The notes beneath the pieces are model-generated. The model had not been told where the DNA came from, made no database searches, and was given only the letters and a program-made list of their open reading frames with translations. A DNA stretch of 30,528 nt from Ettlia oleoabundans. Lineage: Eukaryota > Chlorophyta > Chlorophyceae > Chlamydomonadales. Positions 22,016-30,528 of this stretch are shown here, one piece after another. The stretch lies in NCBI GenBank assembly GCA_019693395.1, contig JAAMXP010001224.1:9092-39619 (forward strand), given 5' to 3'. Each line of letters starts with the position of its first letter. The first letter of the stretch is position 1. A program made the translations under genes and the position numbers.

Positions 22016-22066
22016 GCACTAGGCTTCATGCCTTGTCAGCTGCTGTTCGCAGCGGGAGGTGCCATA

Positions 22067-23476
22067 TCACACATCATCCTTTCGGTTGCGCCTGTCGTGC
22101 CAGCTCTCCACGTCACGCCCCGTAAGCTCAGGGTGTTGAGGCAGGTAGGCACCGGCATCCAGGCGCTCGGCCACACCTGTAGAGCAGGGAGCGGTGCCTG
22201 AGTCAGGCAGCAGCGCAGTGGTCAAACTTGCTGATACACAAGCAATGCGAAAGCTATTGGAATGACGGGGGGCACGAGAACGTGCGGTAGAGCGGTAATG
22301 AGACCTTTTGATGTCACCCCAACAAATGTCAAATTTGATAACAGCATGGCAGGGCATGTGCACATGCAGCAACCTTGAATTGAAAACCTTCGCCAGCGGG
22401 CCACAACTTGGGTTTTGTGCCTTTGCCCTGCTGGCCCAGCATGACAACATACCTTGGCCCGTCTCCTCACCAGCTTGCATTCCAGACTCCGCCTGCTGCG
22501 CCTGATCCTCCGATTGTGCATGCTCCTGGTGCACCTCCTGTCCTGCCTGTCCTTGGGGGGTCGCCGGCTGCCCCTGCAGCTGGTGCCGGTGGGCTTCCAG
22601 AAATTCCTGGAGCTGTCTCTGCATCTCAGGTGTATTGTCTGCCGTGGTGCTGTGATCCGGAGCCACAGCAAAGACGTCAGCGAGGCCACCACCAGCGTCT
22701 GGCCCGCCGGGACCGACTGGGAAATCATAGCCGGTGGTCACGTTGTCTGCTGCCATGCCAGTCACCTGCACCACCAGAGCAGCAGGATTGGTACATTATT
22801 GGCTCCACCTTTGAGTGAGTTTGTGAGGAGAAAGAAGAAGGCACTTGCACATGAACTCAGCCCTGCCGCGCAGCCGAGCGCGGACCAAGCCCATGAAAAT
22901 TGCACTTTGAATGTTGTTCTCTCGCTTGAACAGCAGCTGATAGCGGCACCCAAGCCTCACCGGGTCGTAAGACACGGGCCACTTCCCAAAAGACGTGGCC
23001 ACCTGCCCATGCTCATCATAACCTGCAGGTTGTGCAAACATTCAGCATAGGCGTTGGTATGCTGGCTGAAGCTGCTGGCAAAAATTGGGTTTCGAGCACT
23101 CTGCATGCGCCGGTGAGCCAAAGCCACTAAAGTAGCACACCTGTGCCCTTCTCATATTGGACGCCGGTTGGCACGTTGCCCTGCCCCTCGTGTGTCCCAT
23201 ACCCTGCATCCAATGAAGCTAGACATTGTTGAGTTGTTACACAGGAGCCTATTCCAATATTCAAGCCTGCCAGTCACCAGCTCCCGCCCCCTCCACCATC
23301 GGCAGCAGCTGGGGCGCACCTGTGTCGATGAATTTATCTCCGTGGCGTCCACCTGCGCAAAAACGCACGGCGAACTGGTGAGAGGGCAGAGTGTGGTCTC
23401 GGAAAGTTGGGGCAGTCGGACTAAAGTGATACGCACCTCCTCCGCCCTCTCCCAGGGAGTTGCTCATGTTTGACAT
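22067..23476 (-). CDS. Unrecognised hydrophilic protein, 206 aa
   Basis: I do not recognise this protein. Six exons (23476-23437, 23352-23320, 23203-23141, 23022-22961, 22765-22453, 22176-22067) have good GT..CAG borders and continuous phase. It starts 'MSNMSNSLGEGGG'. The N-terminal half has Gly-Tyr units ('GYGTHEGQGNVPTG', 'GYDEHGQVATSFG', 'TTGYDFPVGPGG') and the block 'GKWPVSYDP'. The middle is Gln/Glu/His-rich and helical (MQRQLQEFLEAHRHQLQGQ). The C-terminus is charged ('AERLDAGAYLPQHPEL', then 'ESWHDRRNRKDDV'). There is no signal peptide, membrane span or catalytic motif. The composition recalls LEA/dehydrin-like or low-complexity assembly proteins, but that is only an impression. Five very regular introns argue that it is a real gene. 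It lies 192 bases downstream of PIG-X on the same strand. Confidence 0.75.
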
Positions 23477-23655
23477 TTCAAGCGCGGTCTGCAGGACTGT
23501 CGAAAATATACAAGACTAAAAATAAGACGGAAAATCGGTTTTGGAGGGCTGGGGGATCTGACGTGGCAAGGCGCCATCGGATGATTCCCGGGCCAGAAGG
23601 CCAGCTTTTCAGCAACGGGGCTTGCAACAATTCCAGTAATGTTCGACGAAGTTGT

Positions 23656-23660
23656 TTACA
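23656..23660 (-). terminator. TGTAA signal directly after the PIG-X stop
   Basis: Minus-strand TGTAA begins 8 bases after the TAG at 23668, implying a 3' UTR of roughly 25 bases if used. A second TGTAA at 23241-23237 lies in the first part of the next gene and is a less likely choice. Confidence 0.4.
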
Positions 23661-23667
23661 GAGTGTG

Positions 23668-24715
23668 CTACAAGTCCTTGTGTCGCGCCGCTGCTGCTGA
23701 CCCGCTCCCTGCTCGGCACAACACCAGCAGCACGGCCGTGGCCCCACAAGCCATGGCTGCCGCTGTGACGAAAGCCACAACGCCACCATGCCGCGAATTC
23801 CCTGCTGGCATATCCCACAGCACAGCCGCCGCTGCATCCTGGGCAATCCCAACTTGGGCCGCCTGCCAACCATCGCCCGGGCAGCGCACCAGAACACGAG
23901 GCGGCGGCAGCTCAACTACTGCTGCAGCCGACATCCCCGCTGCTGCCCAGCCCCTTGTTTGGGCTGCATTCTGGACCTGCTCCTCGAAACCTCGAGGGTG
24001 GGGATACCGTGCATGTAGGGGAACTTCCAGCGACACTTGGCCGCAATGGCTAGGAGCCTGCGTGCCAACAGTGGTATAGACGTCTGCGAGGAATGAGAGA
24101 AATGTACGGAGGCTGGTAACCTTGGATTGAAGAATGCAGGGGTGGTGATCTGCAAAAATTCAAAGCACCATAATTGGAGTTGACAAGCTGGATGACTCTC
24201 GTGCAGCAGCGAGGGCCCACCTGAGCAACTGGTGCATCCGCTGCGGCCGACAGGCTGCTGCTGTAGACCGCAAGCAGCGTGGGCCGGCTATACCGCTCAA
24301 TGCTTTCCACATCCACGCTGCCAAACAACTTGACAGCTGGACCTTGACCTACTGCCGCCGCATTATCCAGCTGGTAAACATCGGCAAACACAGCTGGTGG
24401 CAGGGGCTGCAGAATGGCGGCGTCGCCACAGAGCGGCGGCAGCGGCGGCGGGGAGTCTGCGGCCGTGTTGTCGCCGCTGTCGTTGCTGCTGCTGCCTTGT
24501 TGAGGACAGCGCGCTGCTAGCCGGTATACGAGATGGCGATGTGCGCCGGAACCGTGCAGGCTGAACTCTAAACTGGCCCAGGCGCCGCGATGGTCGCACC
24601 GCCCACCGCAGTGCTGTTTCTCCGCCTCTTCCATCATACCACACTCGACCTGCAGGGCCTGACCAATCGCAAACGCCAGCCACAGCGCTGCAACGGTGAG
24701 GAGGGTATGCCGCAT
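23668..24715 (-). CDS. PIGX: PIG-X, GPI mannosyltransferase I accessory subunit
   Basis: ER membrane subunit that stabilises the PIG-M mannosyltransferase, which adds the first mannose to GPI anchors. Two minus-strand exons (24715-24221 and 24057-23668) join in phase to 294 residues (human PIGX about 258). The first true ATG (24715) starts a signal peptide (MRHTLLTVAALWLAFAIGQA). Family landmarks: 'PPAVFADVYQLDN' (the 'YVDPYQL' region), 'VDVESIERYSRPTLLAVY', 'LEVPLHARYPHPR' (the family's conserved P-x-H-x-R-Y block), 'VELPPPRVLVRCP', then a C-terminal membrane span ('VVAFVTAAAMACGATAVLLV') and a short basic tail ending RHKDL. The tail has R at -5 and K at -3, resembling a cytosolic dibasic ER-retrieval signal. 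A Ser/Asp/Pro-rich insert follows the first conserved region. Alternative exons in the intron (near 24150) break the frame and were not used. Confidence 0.82.
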
Positions 24716-25304
24716 CACCTGGCCCGGCTCCCTGTGGAATCAATAACCTGTTTATTACTTAACCAAAGTCCAAATGCGATCGGCGACAGCTGATCCCGGG
24801 ATGCCTAGGGTCCGTCATGCACTGCGCAGCCGCCCAGCGGGCACTGCCACTGATGCCAGCAGAAGAGCCAAGGGCCTTCATTTGGCCACTGTTTAACCGG
24901 TGGATGCCGCAACTCGCTGATCATGGCCATGCTGGATGTTGTGGCTCTCGCTCAGCCATGCTTGCAGCTTGTGCTGGGTTGCTCCGGCGGGGAAGGGCAG
25001 CGTCACTTCGACCGACAACAGGAGCCCAGCAATAACCGCAGGGACACCTCCTCACTTGCAGCAACATGTGTACTGTTGGATGGTTATGCCAGGCTCTATC
25101 CGCTTCAGTTATGGCAGACCAGCCGCCCATGAGGTGGGATGAAGAAGGCTTGGGGTGCACATGCAAGGCTCATCCCGCTGCCGATCTGAATTCCCGCCAG
25201 GCTGGCACATGTTGAATTTCTGGCCTTGGGGCGCCTTGGTATCGCTTGACCGCGCGCTCCGACGCCGTATTAGTGCACGGTGCGCTGCCTATAGCGGCCG
25301 CACC
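24716..25304. other. Divergent intergenic region PIG-X (-) / PHD-GNAT gene (+)
   Basis: 589 bases between two divergent starts. It presumably holds both promoters. A CTATAG box at about 25290 lies too close to the ATG at 25305 for a normal leader. No gene is supported; short frames here lack splice or family evidence. Confidence 0.5.
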
Positions 25305-28300
25305 ATGGCTCGCGCACCTCCGCCCGAGGGCCCCGCCTACTGGGCCGCCTCGGAGGAGTGCATCGTCTGCCAGCGCAATGACTTTGCTGCTGGCTACGGA
25401 CCGCGCACGATGGTGACCTGCGAAGGCTGCCTGGACAAGGGCACGCACGTCGAATGCTGGCAGCACGAGCATGGCGAGCTGCTTACAGAGGAGCGCCTGG
25501 CATCCCCAGCGTTTCAATGGTTCTGCAGCGAGGCAAGCGCTGGGCAGGGTCGGCGCGAATGCTGGACTGCCGCCACCGTCGCCGCCCGCTGCAGCCGCCG
25601 CCACCATCCATGCTCATACTTTACACCCTCCTCCTGACCGCTTGCATGTATGCATGCAAATCCTCCCTCGCACCGTCACAGGGCTGCAAGCGCGTTAGCG
25701 AACAGCTTGTAGAACTGACGGGCGTGCCGCGCCCAGTTCAGGAGGCAGGAAGCAGCAGCAGCGAGTACAGGTGAAGTTTCAAACTTGCCTGACAGGGTCA
25801 GGCTTCACTTGTTGGGTGCCTTTCACTTGACCCCAAGAGCCTTCATCTATGCACTTTACAGCTCCAGGGCAAACATTACCCGGTATTCCCTGACATCGGC
25901 CTTTGATTGTCTGCACACCGCTTACTGTGCCTGTTCACTGCGCCTTTTTCTCCTGTAGCGTTGAACTGGTGCGCTGGTCAGCTCGGGACAAGGGGTGCCA
26001 GAAGACAGTGGGGCACGCCAAGAGCATTTTCAATTCCGCATTTTGTGAGTTACAGCCAACCTGACCAGTGCCTTGCTGCCCCCCTCCCCCACCGTTTGAT
26101 TTCATCTGAACCTTGCCGCTTTTGCCCCAGTGCATAACATGCATGCTGCGGCATGGCACATGCTATGCCAGGCGAGCGTAATCTCTTCACTGCCATCCCG
26201 CTGCAAACTGCATCCAACTAGCACCACCTGCCCCCTCATAACGCCCTCCCCCTGTTGTGCCTCCCGGCAGCCCCGCTAGTGATGGAAAATGGGCGCAACC
26301 TAATCGACATGGTGTGTGAGGCTTACGAGTCGCCTGAGAGCGGCCCGCAAGCAGCAGCAGGCGGCATGGGGGGTGGCGGCAGCAGCCAGGAGGACGAGCC
26401 ACCAGCAGACTACAATTTCAGTGAGGGGACCAGGGCGTGAAAAATGCCACTGCAACATGATGCAAAAATTTTCCTGCTTTCCCTTCCATGTTTGACTTGC
26501 CTGCTCTGCGCCTTCTTGCTTTACCTGCCTCACTCGCTTGGCTCTTGCTAGCGCTCCCTTGGCACCAGCTCCAGTATCAACCACCCACCTGCTAATGCGC
26601 CTGCTGTCGGTGCCGCTGCAGGCACCTTTCGTGTGCTTCTGCTGCGCAAGCGCGGCATCGTGGTCAGCGCCGCCACTTTGAGGGCTTTTGGCACGCGGTT
26701 TGCCGAGGCGCCCTTTGTGGCCACTAGGGAGGGCTACCGGCGGGAGGGGCACTGCCGCCTACTGATACAGGCAAGCTGCCTGCCGCTTGTCGCTGCATGC
26801 TCCAGTTGATTGTTGGTAACACAGCATCTGTGCCCTGCAATCACATGCGCCAAAGCTGGTCGGGTGTGGCAAATTAAGAGCCGCCATCTCGGCTGTGAGC
26901 GTCACCAACCAGAAGGTGGGAAGGTGGCTTTTCCAGACTGCTTCCATGTTCCATCCTGTACCGCTCGTTCTTTTCTGTACCGCTTCTGCAGGAGCTGGAG
27001 AGCCTGCTGTACGGTCTGGGGGTGCGGTACATCATCGTGCCCGCTATGCGCGCCGTGCTGCCTATGTGGATGCGCAAGTTTGGGTACAAGCAGTTCGGGT
27101 GGGTGGCCCTGCTGCCGCTTTCCAGAACCCTGGCAAGACGCGCCATTGTCGATGCTCACGGTCAGCTGGATGGTAATGCTGTGGTCTTGTTGGGTGGACT
27201 GGCAGGGGCTTGGGGATTCTTGCCTGGTGAATTGCTGGTAAACATCAGCGCACTGCAGCGCAGCACAGCACCGCGGCTACTCTGTCCGCCCCAACTCTTG
27301 CTGGTTAGCTCTCCTCTTCGATGTGCCCTGGCCATGCTCAAGCCTCTCAGGCATGCAGCCCATGCCGCTCTCCACATGCTGGTGCAGCAAGGAGGAATGT
27401 GAGGTGGTGGAGGAAAGAGTTGTGATGCCAGACCCCACCAGCGCAACACTGCTGCACAAGCTGCTAGAAGCGCCGAAACCGGCAGCGGCAGCAGGCGGCA
27501 GGAGGGGCAAGGCGGCGGCACAGGGTGCGTGTCTGGCTTGAACGTTGACTGATCTTTCATTTCTCAAATATGAATTGACTTGCCCTGGTGCCCATTGCCT
27601 ATTACTTACATATCACTTCCCTGACAGCCAGGTAATTAGTTCATGAGCACCTGCCCCTTACCTTTACCATGCACCCTCTTCATGATCTGCTGTGCCCTGC
27701 CTCCCCATATATCTGCCTGTGTACACACGCTCCTCCACTGCTGCTGCAGCCAAGCCCGGGCGCAGCGTGCGCTTTGGTGTGGTCAGCTATGCAGAGCTTC
27801 CTGACGATGATGGCAGTGAGGGGGTCGGCGGCAATCGTGGGCGCAAGAATGGCAATAGAAGGGCGAAGGCGGCGACCAAAGAGGACCTTGGTGGGTGGAG
27901 ATGCAACCGTGGCTGTGTGCATGGTCTGTGCTGCTTGCTGAACTAGCTACTCACCTGCCAGTTCCTATCACGTATGAACATAAGAACCATCCCGCATTCA
28001 CTGGCTTGTCCTCATGCTCTTGAAAGGCGTGTAGTTGCTTAGTTCATTGCAGCTGCTCACACAGCGTTGCCAACTTCTTCTGGCAGGGTCCGACTATGAA
28101 GTGCCAGAGGAGGAAGAGGAGGAGGAGGAAAGCAGCGAGGATGGCGAAGAGGAGGAGGAAAGCACTTGCCAGCGGTGCCAGCGCCGGTCAGACACCTGCA
28201 TCGCAAGCGCCGCAACAGGCAAGTCTGGCGATAGGACTTGGGTGGGGCAGGGAGAGGAGGGTGTTTGTTGCCCCTGGATGCATGCGTAAACATTAGAACA

Positions 28301-30528
28301 GCTAGCATCAGAGGGCCGACAAGCATCCAGCCCTGCCAGCTGGCGCGCCGTCAGGGGCAAAGCGGGCATAGCGTGCTGAGCTGTCCGCTGTGTTTCGTAT
28401 CTGTCTGTCTGATTGCCTGTCTGCGGCTGCAATATAGGGGAGATGGTGTGTGATGCCTGTGTGAAGCCAGAGGATTTTGGAGACGGCGATAGCCCCAAGG
28501 GACCAGCAGCAGCCGCCGTTGCCGCTGCCGCTAGCTGCCAGCCTGCCGTTGCTGGCAGCAGCAGCGGCAGAGGCAGCGGCCATCTTTGCGTCAACTGTGG
28601 GGCTGAGGGGGCCAGCAAGAGGAGGGCTACGGGTGAGGCTTTAAGTGGGGGTGTGATTGATCAGTTCCTGGCTTGCTTTGCAGGATGCCGCTGCTTACTG
28701 CTTGGGACTACTTTATATCTAGTATATACCTGGGTCCACGCTCCTACTTGCATGCTTAACGTCCTTTCTCTCTCCCTCTCATGTCTCGTTTCGGCGCTAC
28801 TTTTCCTGGTTTGTGTGCCGGTTCAGGGCCTGTCGTCACTTCTGACGCACACAGGTGTAACACAGCAGCAGCAGCATGGAGAAATGTAGCTCATGGCTTT
28901 GCCGTTGTTACTCTTCAGTAACCGGCTTTCTTATCCAGGGTTGTGTCCTGACCGGTTTCTCGCGTGCCTGCCCCAGTATGCAGCCAGAGCTGTGATGGGT
29001 GTTTCCCACCCCGCCTGCAGGCCTGATGGAGTGTCAACCCTGCTCCCGGTACCGGCAGACGCATGAGGGTGAAGTGCGACCAGAGCGCCTTTGGACCCGT
29101 GACAGGAAGAAGCAGGGGGGCAGGGGGCAGCAGCAGGGGGCACAGGTGAGGGGGGCTGGTAATGGAATGACAGGCAACAGGCCTGCCTGCCAAGACCACA
29201 CCAGCAGTGTTGTGTTTATCAGCTGGTAGCAACATGTCACTTTATGTGAGAACCCTTTTAGCATGTCAGGATCCATTTTTTCCATGCATGAGCCGATAAG
29301 CTATGCCCCTCCCACTCCTCTGCACTCGCAGGCTCCCGGCAGCACCACCCCCGCACCCAGGCCCACCACCCCCGCCGCCGTCGCCGCCGCTGGGGCACGC
29401 TCGCGCCCCTCAGCAACACCAGCCCCGACCCGTGTGCTGCGGCGGCAGGAACGGCTTGCCTGCCGGGCCTTGCACGCGAGCCTCAGGATGCTGCGAGTGG
29501 CAGCAGCGGGGGGTGGCCGGCAAGACACAGCAGCACAGCAGGCGGAGTTGAGGCAGCTCGAGCTGGAGCAGATGGTGGGGGACAGGTTGGCAGGTGGGCT
29601 GGTTGGGATCCTACGGGTTTTGTGGGTGGGTGGCTGGGCAGGTGGAGCAAATGGTGGGGGACAGGTTGGCAGGTGGGTGTTTAGGGGCTTAACTGGCAGG
29701 CTAGCTGGCTTGGCCGGTGGATATGGCTGGTGGGGGCGAATGGAGGGACTGCCGCCTGGGTGTATGGGTGGTTGTGTGTGATTGGGCAGGTGGAGCGGGT
29801 GGTATGAGACAGCTTGGCGGGGCGTTGTGCTGTTATGCTGGTTGCGTGGTTGGACAGTTGGGTACATCCAGCCACCGGTGGACGGGTGGATGGTGGGTAT
29901 GAGATGACCTAACTGGCAGGTGAATTGAATTGATGCAACCTTGTCATCCGCTATCAACAAGCCTTAAAGCTGGCCCGCAGAGCATTTGGTTGCACTGGTG
30001 CGAGCTGCCGATGAGGGGCATGCAGCGGAGATGCAGCGGTACGAGGAGCGGGCAATGCGGTACGTGTGGGGAAGCTGCTGGGAAGCTTTGGGACCAATGA
30101 GTGGCTGGGGGCTGACAATGTTGAACGTGGGGCCATGTTACGATGAGCTTTGCAGTACGTGAGGGGAAGTGGGCTGGAAGCTTATGGAACAGCTGCCTGC
30201 TATCAGTAGCACAGGGCTGCAGTCAACATGCCGCTTGAGGCAGGCGTCTGCCAGTGGCGGCGAGGTGATAAAGTTGGCACACTGAACACCAGCAAGCAGT
30301 CAATCTCATGCCCCTCTCTCTGTGCATGCCCCCGCCCTTGTCCCCTGCGCCTGCTCCTGCAGTGACCGGGAAGCTTTGGCAAAGCTGCAGCACAGCCATG
30401 AATCAGATATGGCCCAGCTGCAGAGCCGGCTGTTGGCAGCAGAGTCTCGGGCTGCCGCAGCTGAAGCCCGAGACGGCGCGGCGGCACAGGTGGCTATTGC
30501 CCAGCAGGCGGGCGGGGAAGGGGGGGGG
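25305..30528 (+). CDS. PHD finger-GNAT acetyltransferase (IDM1-like) with GATA-like fingers, 3' partial
   Basis: Likely nuclear chromatin protein. Exons: 25305-25532, 25682-25770, 25959-26044, 26271-26420, 26622-26770, 26992-27098, 27388-27524, 27750-27890, 28087-28218, 28438-28632, 29021-29145, 29332-29593, 29981-30059, 30363 to edge (a donor at 30490 is possible); frame is kept throughout. PHD finger: C19, C22, C39, C42, H48, C51, C74, C78. GNAT domain at about 170-300: 'FRVLLLRKRGIVVSAATLRA', 'FAEAPFVATREGYRREGHCR' (the R-x-x-G-x-C acetyl-CoA loop), 'VRYIIVPAMRAVLPMWMRKF', then 'VVMPDPTSATLLHKLL', all as in plant IDM1/ROS4-type histone acetyltransferases. Then an acidic tract, a C-x2-C-x17-C-x2-C finger (about 390-414), a second GATA-like finger (HLCVNCGAE..MECQPCSRYRQTH), a Pro/Ala linker and a coiled coil from about residue 560. 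The ATG context CACCATGG is strong. Introns 1, 5 and 9 use GC donors. Confidence 0.82.
28087..29145 (+). other. Duplicated GATA-like zinc-finger exons
   Basis: Two fingers in the PHD-GNAT protein. Finger 1 is split between exons 28087-28218 and 28438-28632. Finger 2 is split between 28438-28632 and 29021-29145. In both, a phase-1 intron cuts the Gly codon just before the second Cys pair: 'AAT-G / EMVCDAC' and 'RAT-G / LMECQPC'. Same place and same phase suggest that one finger arose from the other by exon duplication. Spacing is C-x2-C-x17-C-x2-C and C-x2-C-x15-C-x2-C. Confidence 0.6.
28106..28162 (+). repeat. GAG/GAA repeat encoding acidic tract
   Basis: Purine triplet run in exon 28087-28218 encoding an eight-Glu run and then a five-Glu run just before finger 1. 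It is a simple-sequence expansion in coding frame. Confidence 0.75.
29565..29677 (+). repeat. 34-base direct repeat copying exon end and splice donor
   Basis: 29565-29598 (the last codons of exon 29332-29593 plus donor GTGGGC) is repeated at 29644-29677 with one mismatch, period 79. The second copy supplies another potential donor (GTGGGT at 29673). Its use would add 79 bases and shift the frame. The rest of the intron to about 29900 is G/T-rich with weaker echoes. Confidence 0.8.

Noticed and set aside
24080..24155. Alternative PIG-X exon beginning ITTPAFFNP
   Set aside because: Using it puts the following exon in a frame that loses the conserved LEVPLHARYPHPR block. Direct joining 24221 to 24057 keeps it.
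29301..29960. 219-codon minus-strand Pro/His/Thr-rich frame
   Set aside because: Antisense to an exon and to the G/T-rich intron of the PHD-GNAT gene. It comes from the simple sequence.
1..30528. Mobile element, prophage, CRISPR or biosynthetic cluster
   Set aside because: No terminal repeats, transposase, reverse transcriptase, spacer array or clustered tailoring enzymes were seen. The content is ordinary algal nuclear genes.

Overview
The window looks like nuclear DNA of a green alga (core chlorophyte; a Chlorella-like or Chlamydomonas-like lineage, not resolved further). The sequence is GC-rich. Genes are split by many short spliceosomal introns, mostly GT..CTGCAG. Low-complexity Ala/Gln/Ser/Pro tracts are common. 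TGTAA, the green-algal poly(A) signal, follows most stop codons. The proteins are eukaryotic and several are plant-type. I saw no rRNA, tRNA, transposon, CRISPR or bacterial-style operon. I rebuilt exons by hand by requiring splice sites, phase continuity and family similarity to agree. Nine protein genes result.

Left third, all on the minus strand: a P-type pentatricopeptide-repeat (PPR) protein running off the left edge (42-2903); a Cms1-like 90S pre-ribosome factor (3510-5379); and a plastid-type 6-phosphogluconolactonase (6877-10169). The lactonase stop codon is followed in the same frame by 311 more open codons (5941-6876) that contain no Met and end in a hydrophobic tail. Middle: a START/SRPBCC-fold lipid-binding-like protein (10433-12329, plus) is divergent from the lactonase. 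It is convergent with a sigma/longin-type adaptor subunit resembling TCUP of the TSET complex (12557-13890, minus). A 1725-residue WDR62/MAPKBP1-like WD40 protein (14260-21509, plus) is divergent from that subunit.

Right third: a hydrophilic 206-residue protein I do not recognise (22067-23476, minus), the GPI-mannosyltransferase subunit PIG-X (23668-24715, minus), and a chromatin-type protein on the plus strand that runs off the right edge (25305-30528). The last combines an IDM1-like PHD finger and acetyltransferase domain with two GATA-like zinc fingers and a coiled coil.

The genes do not form one pathway; this is a dense, ordinary algal gene neighbourhood. The most interesting signals are the in-frame extension after the lactonase stop, the PHD-GNAT-GATA architecture with its duplicated finger, the repeated use of GC-AG introns, and two introns that carry a second copy of the upstream exon tail together with its splice donor.
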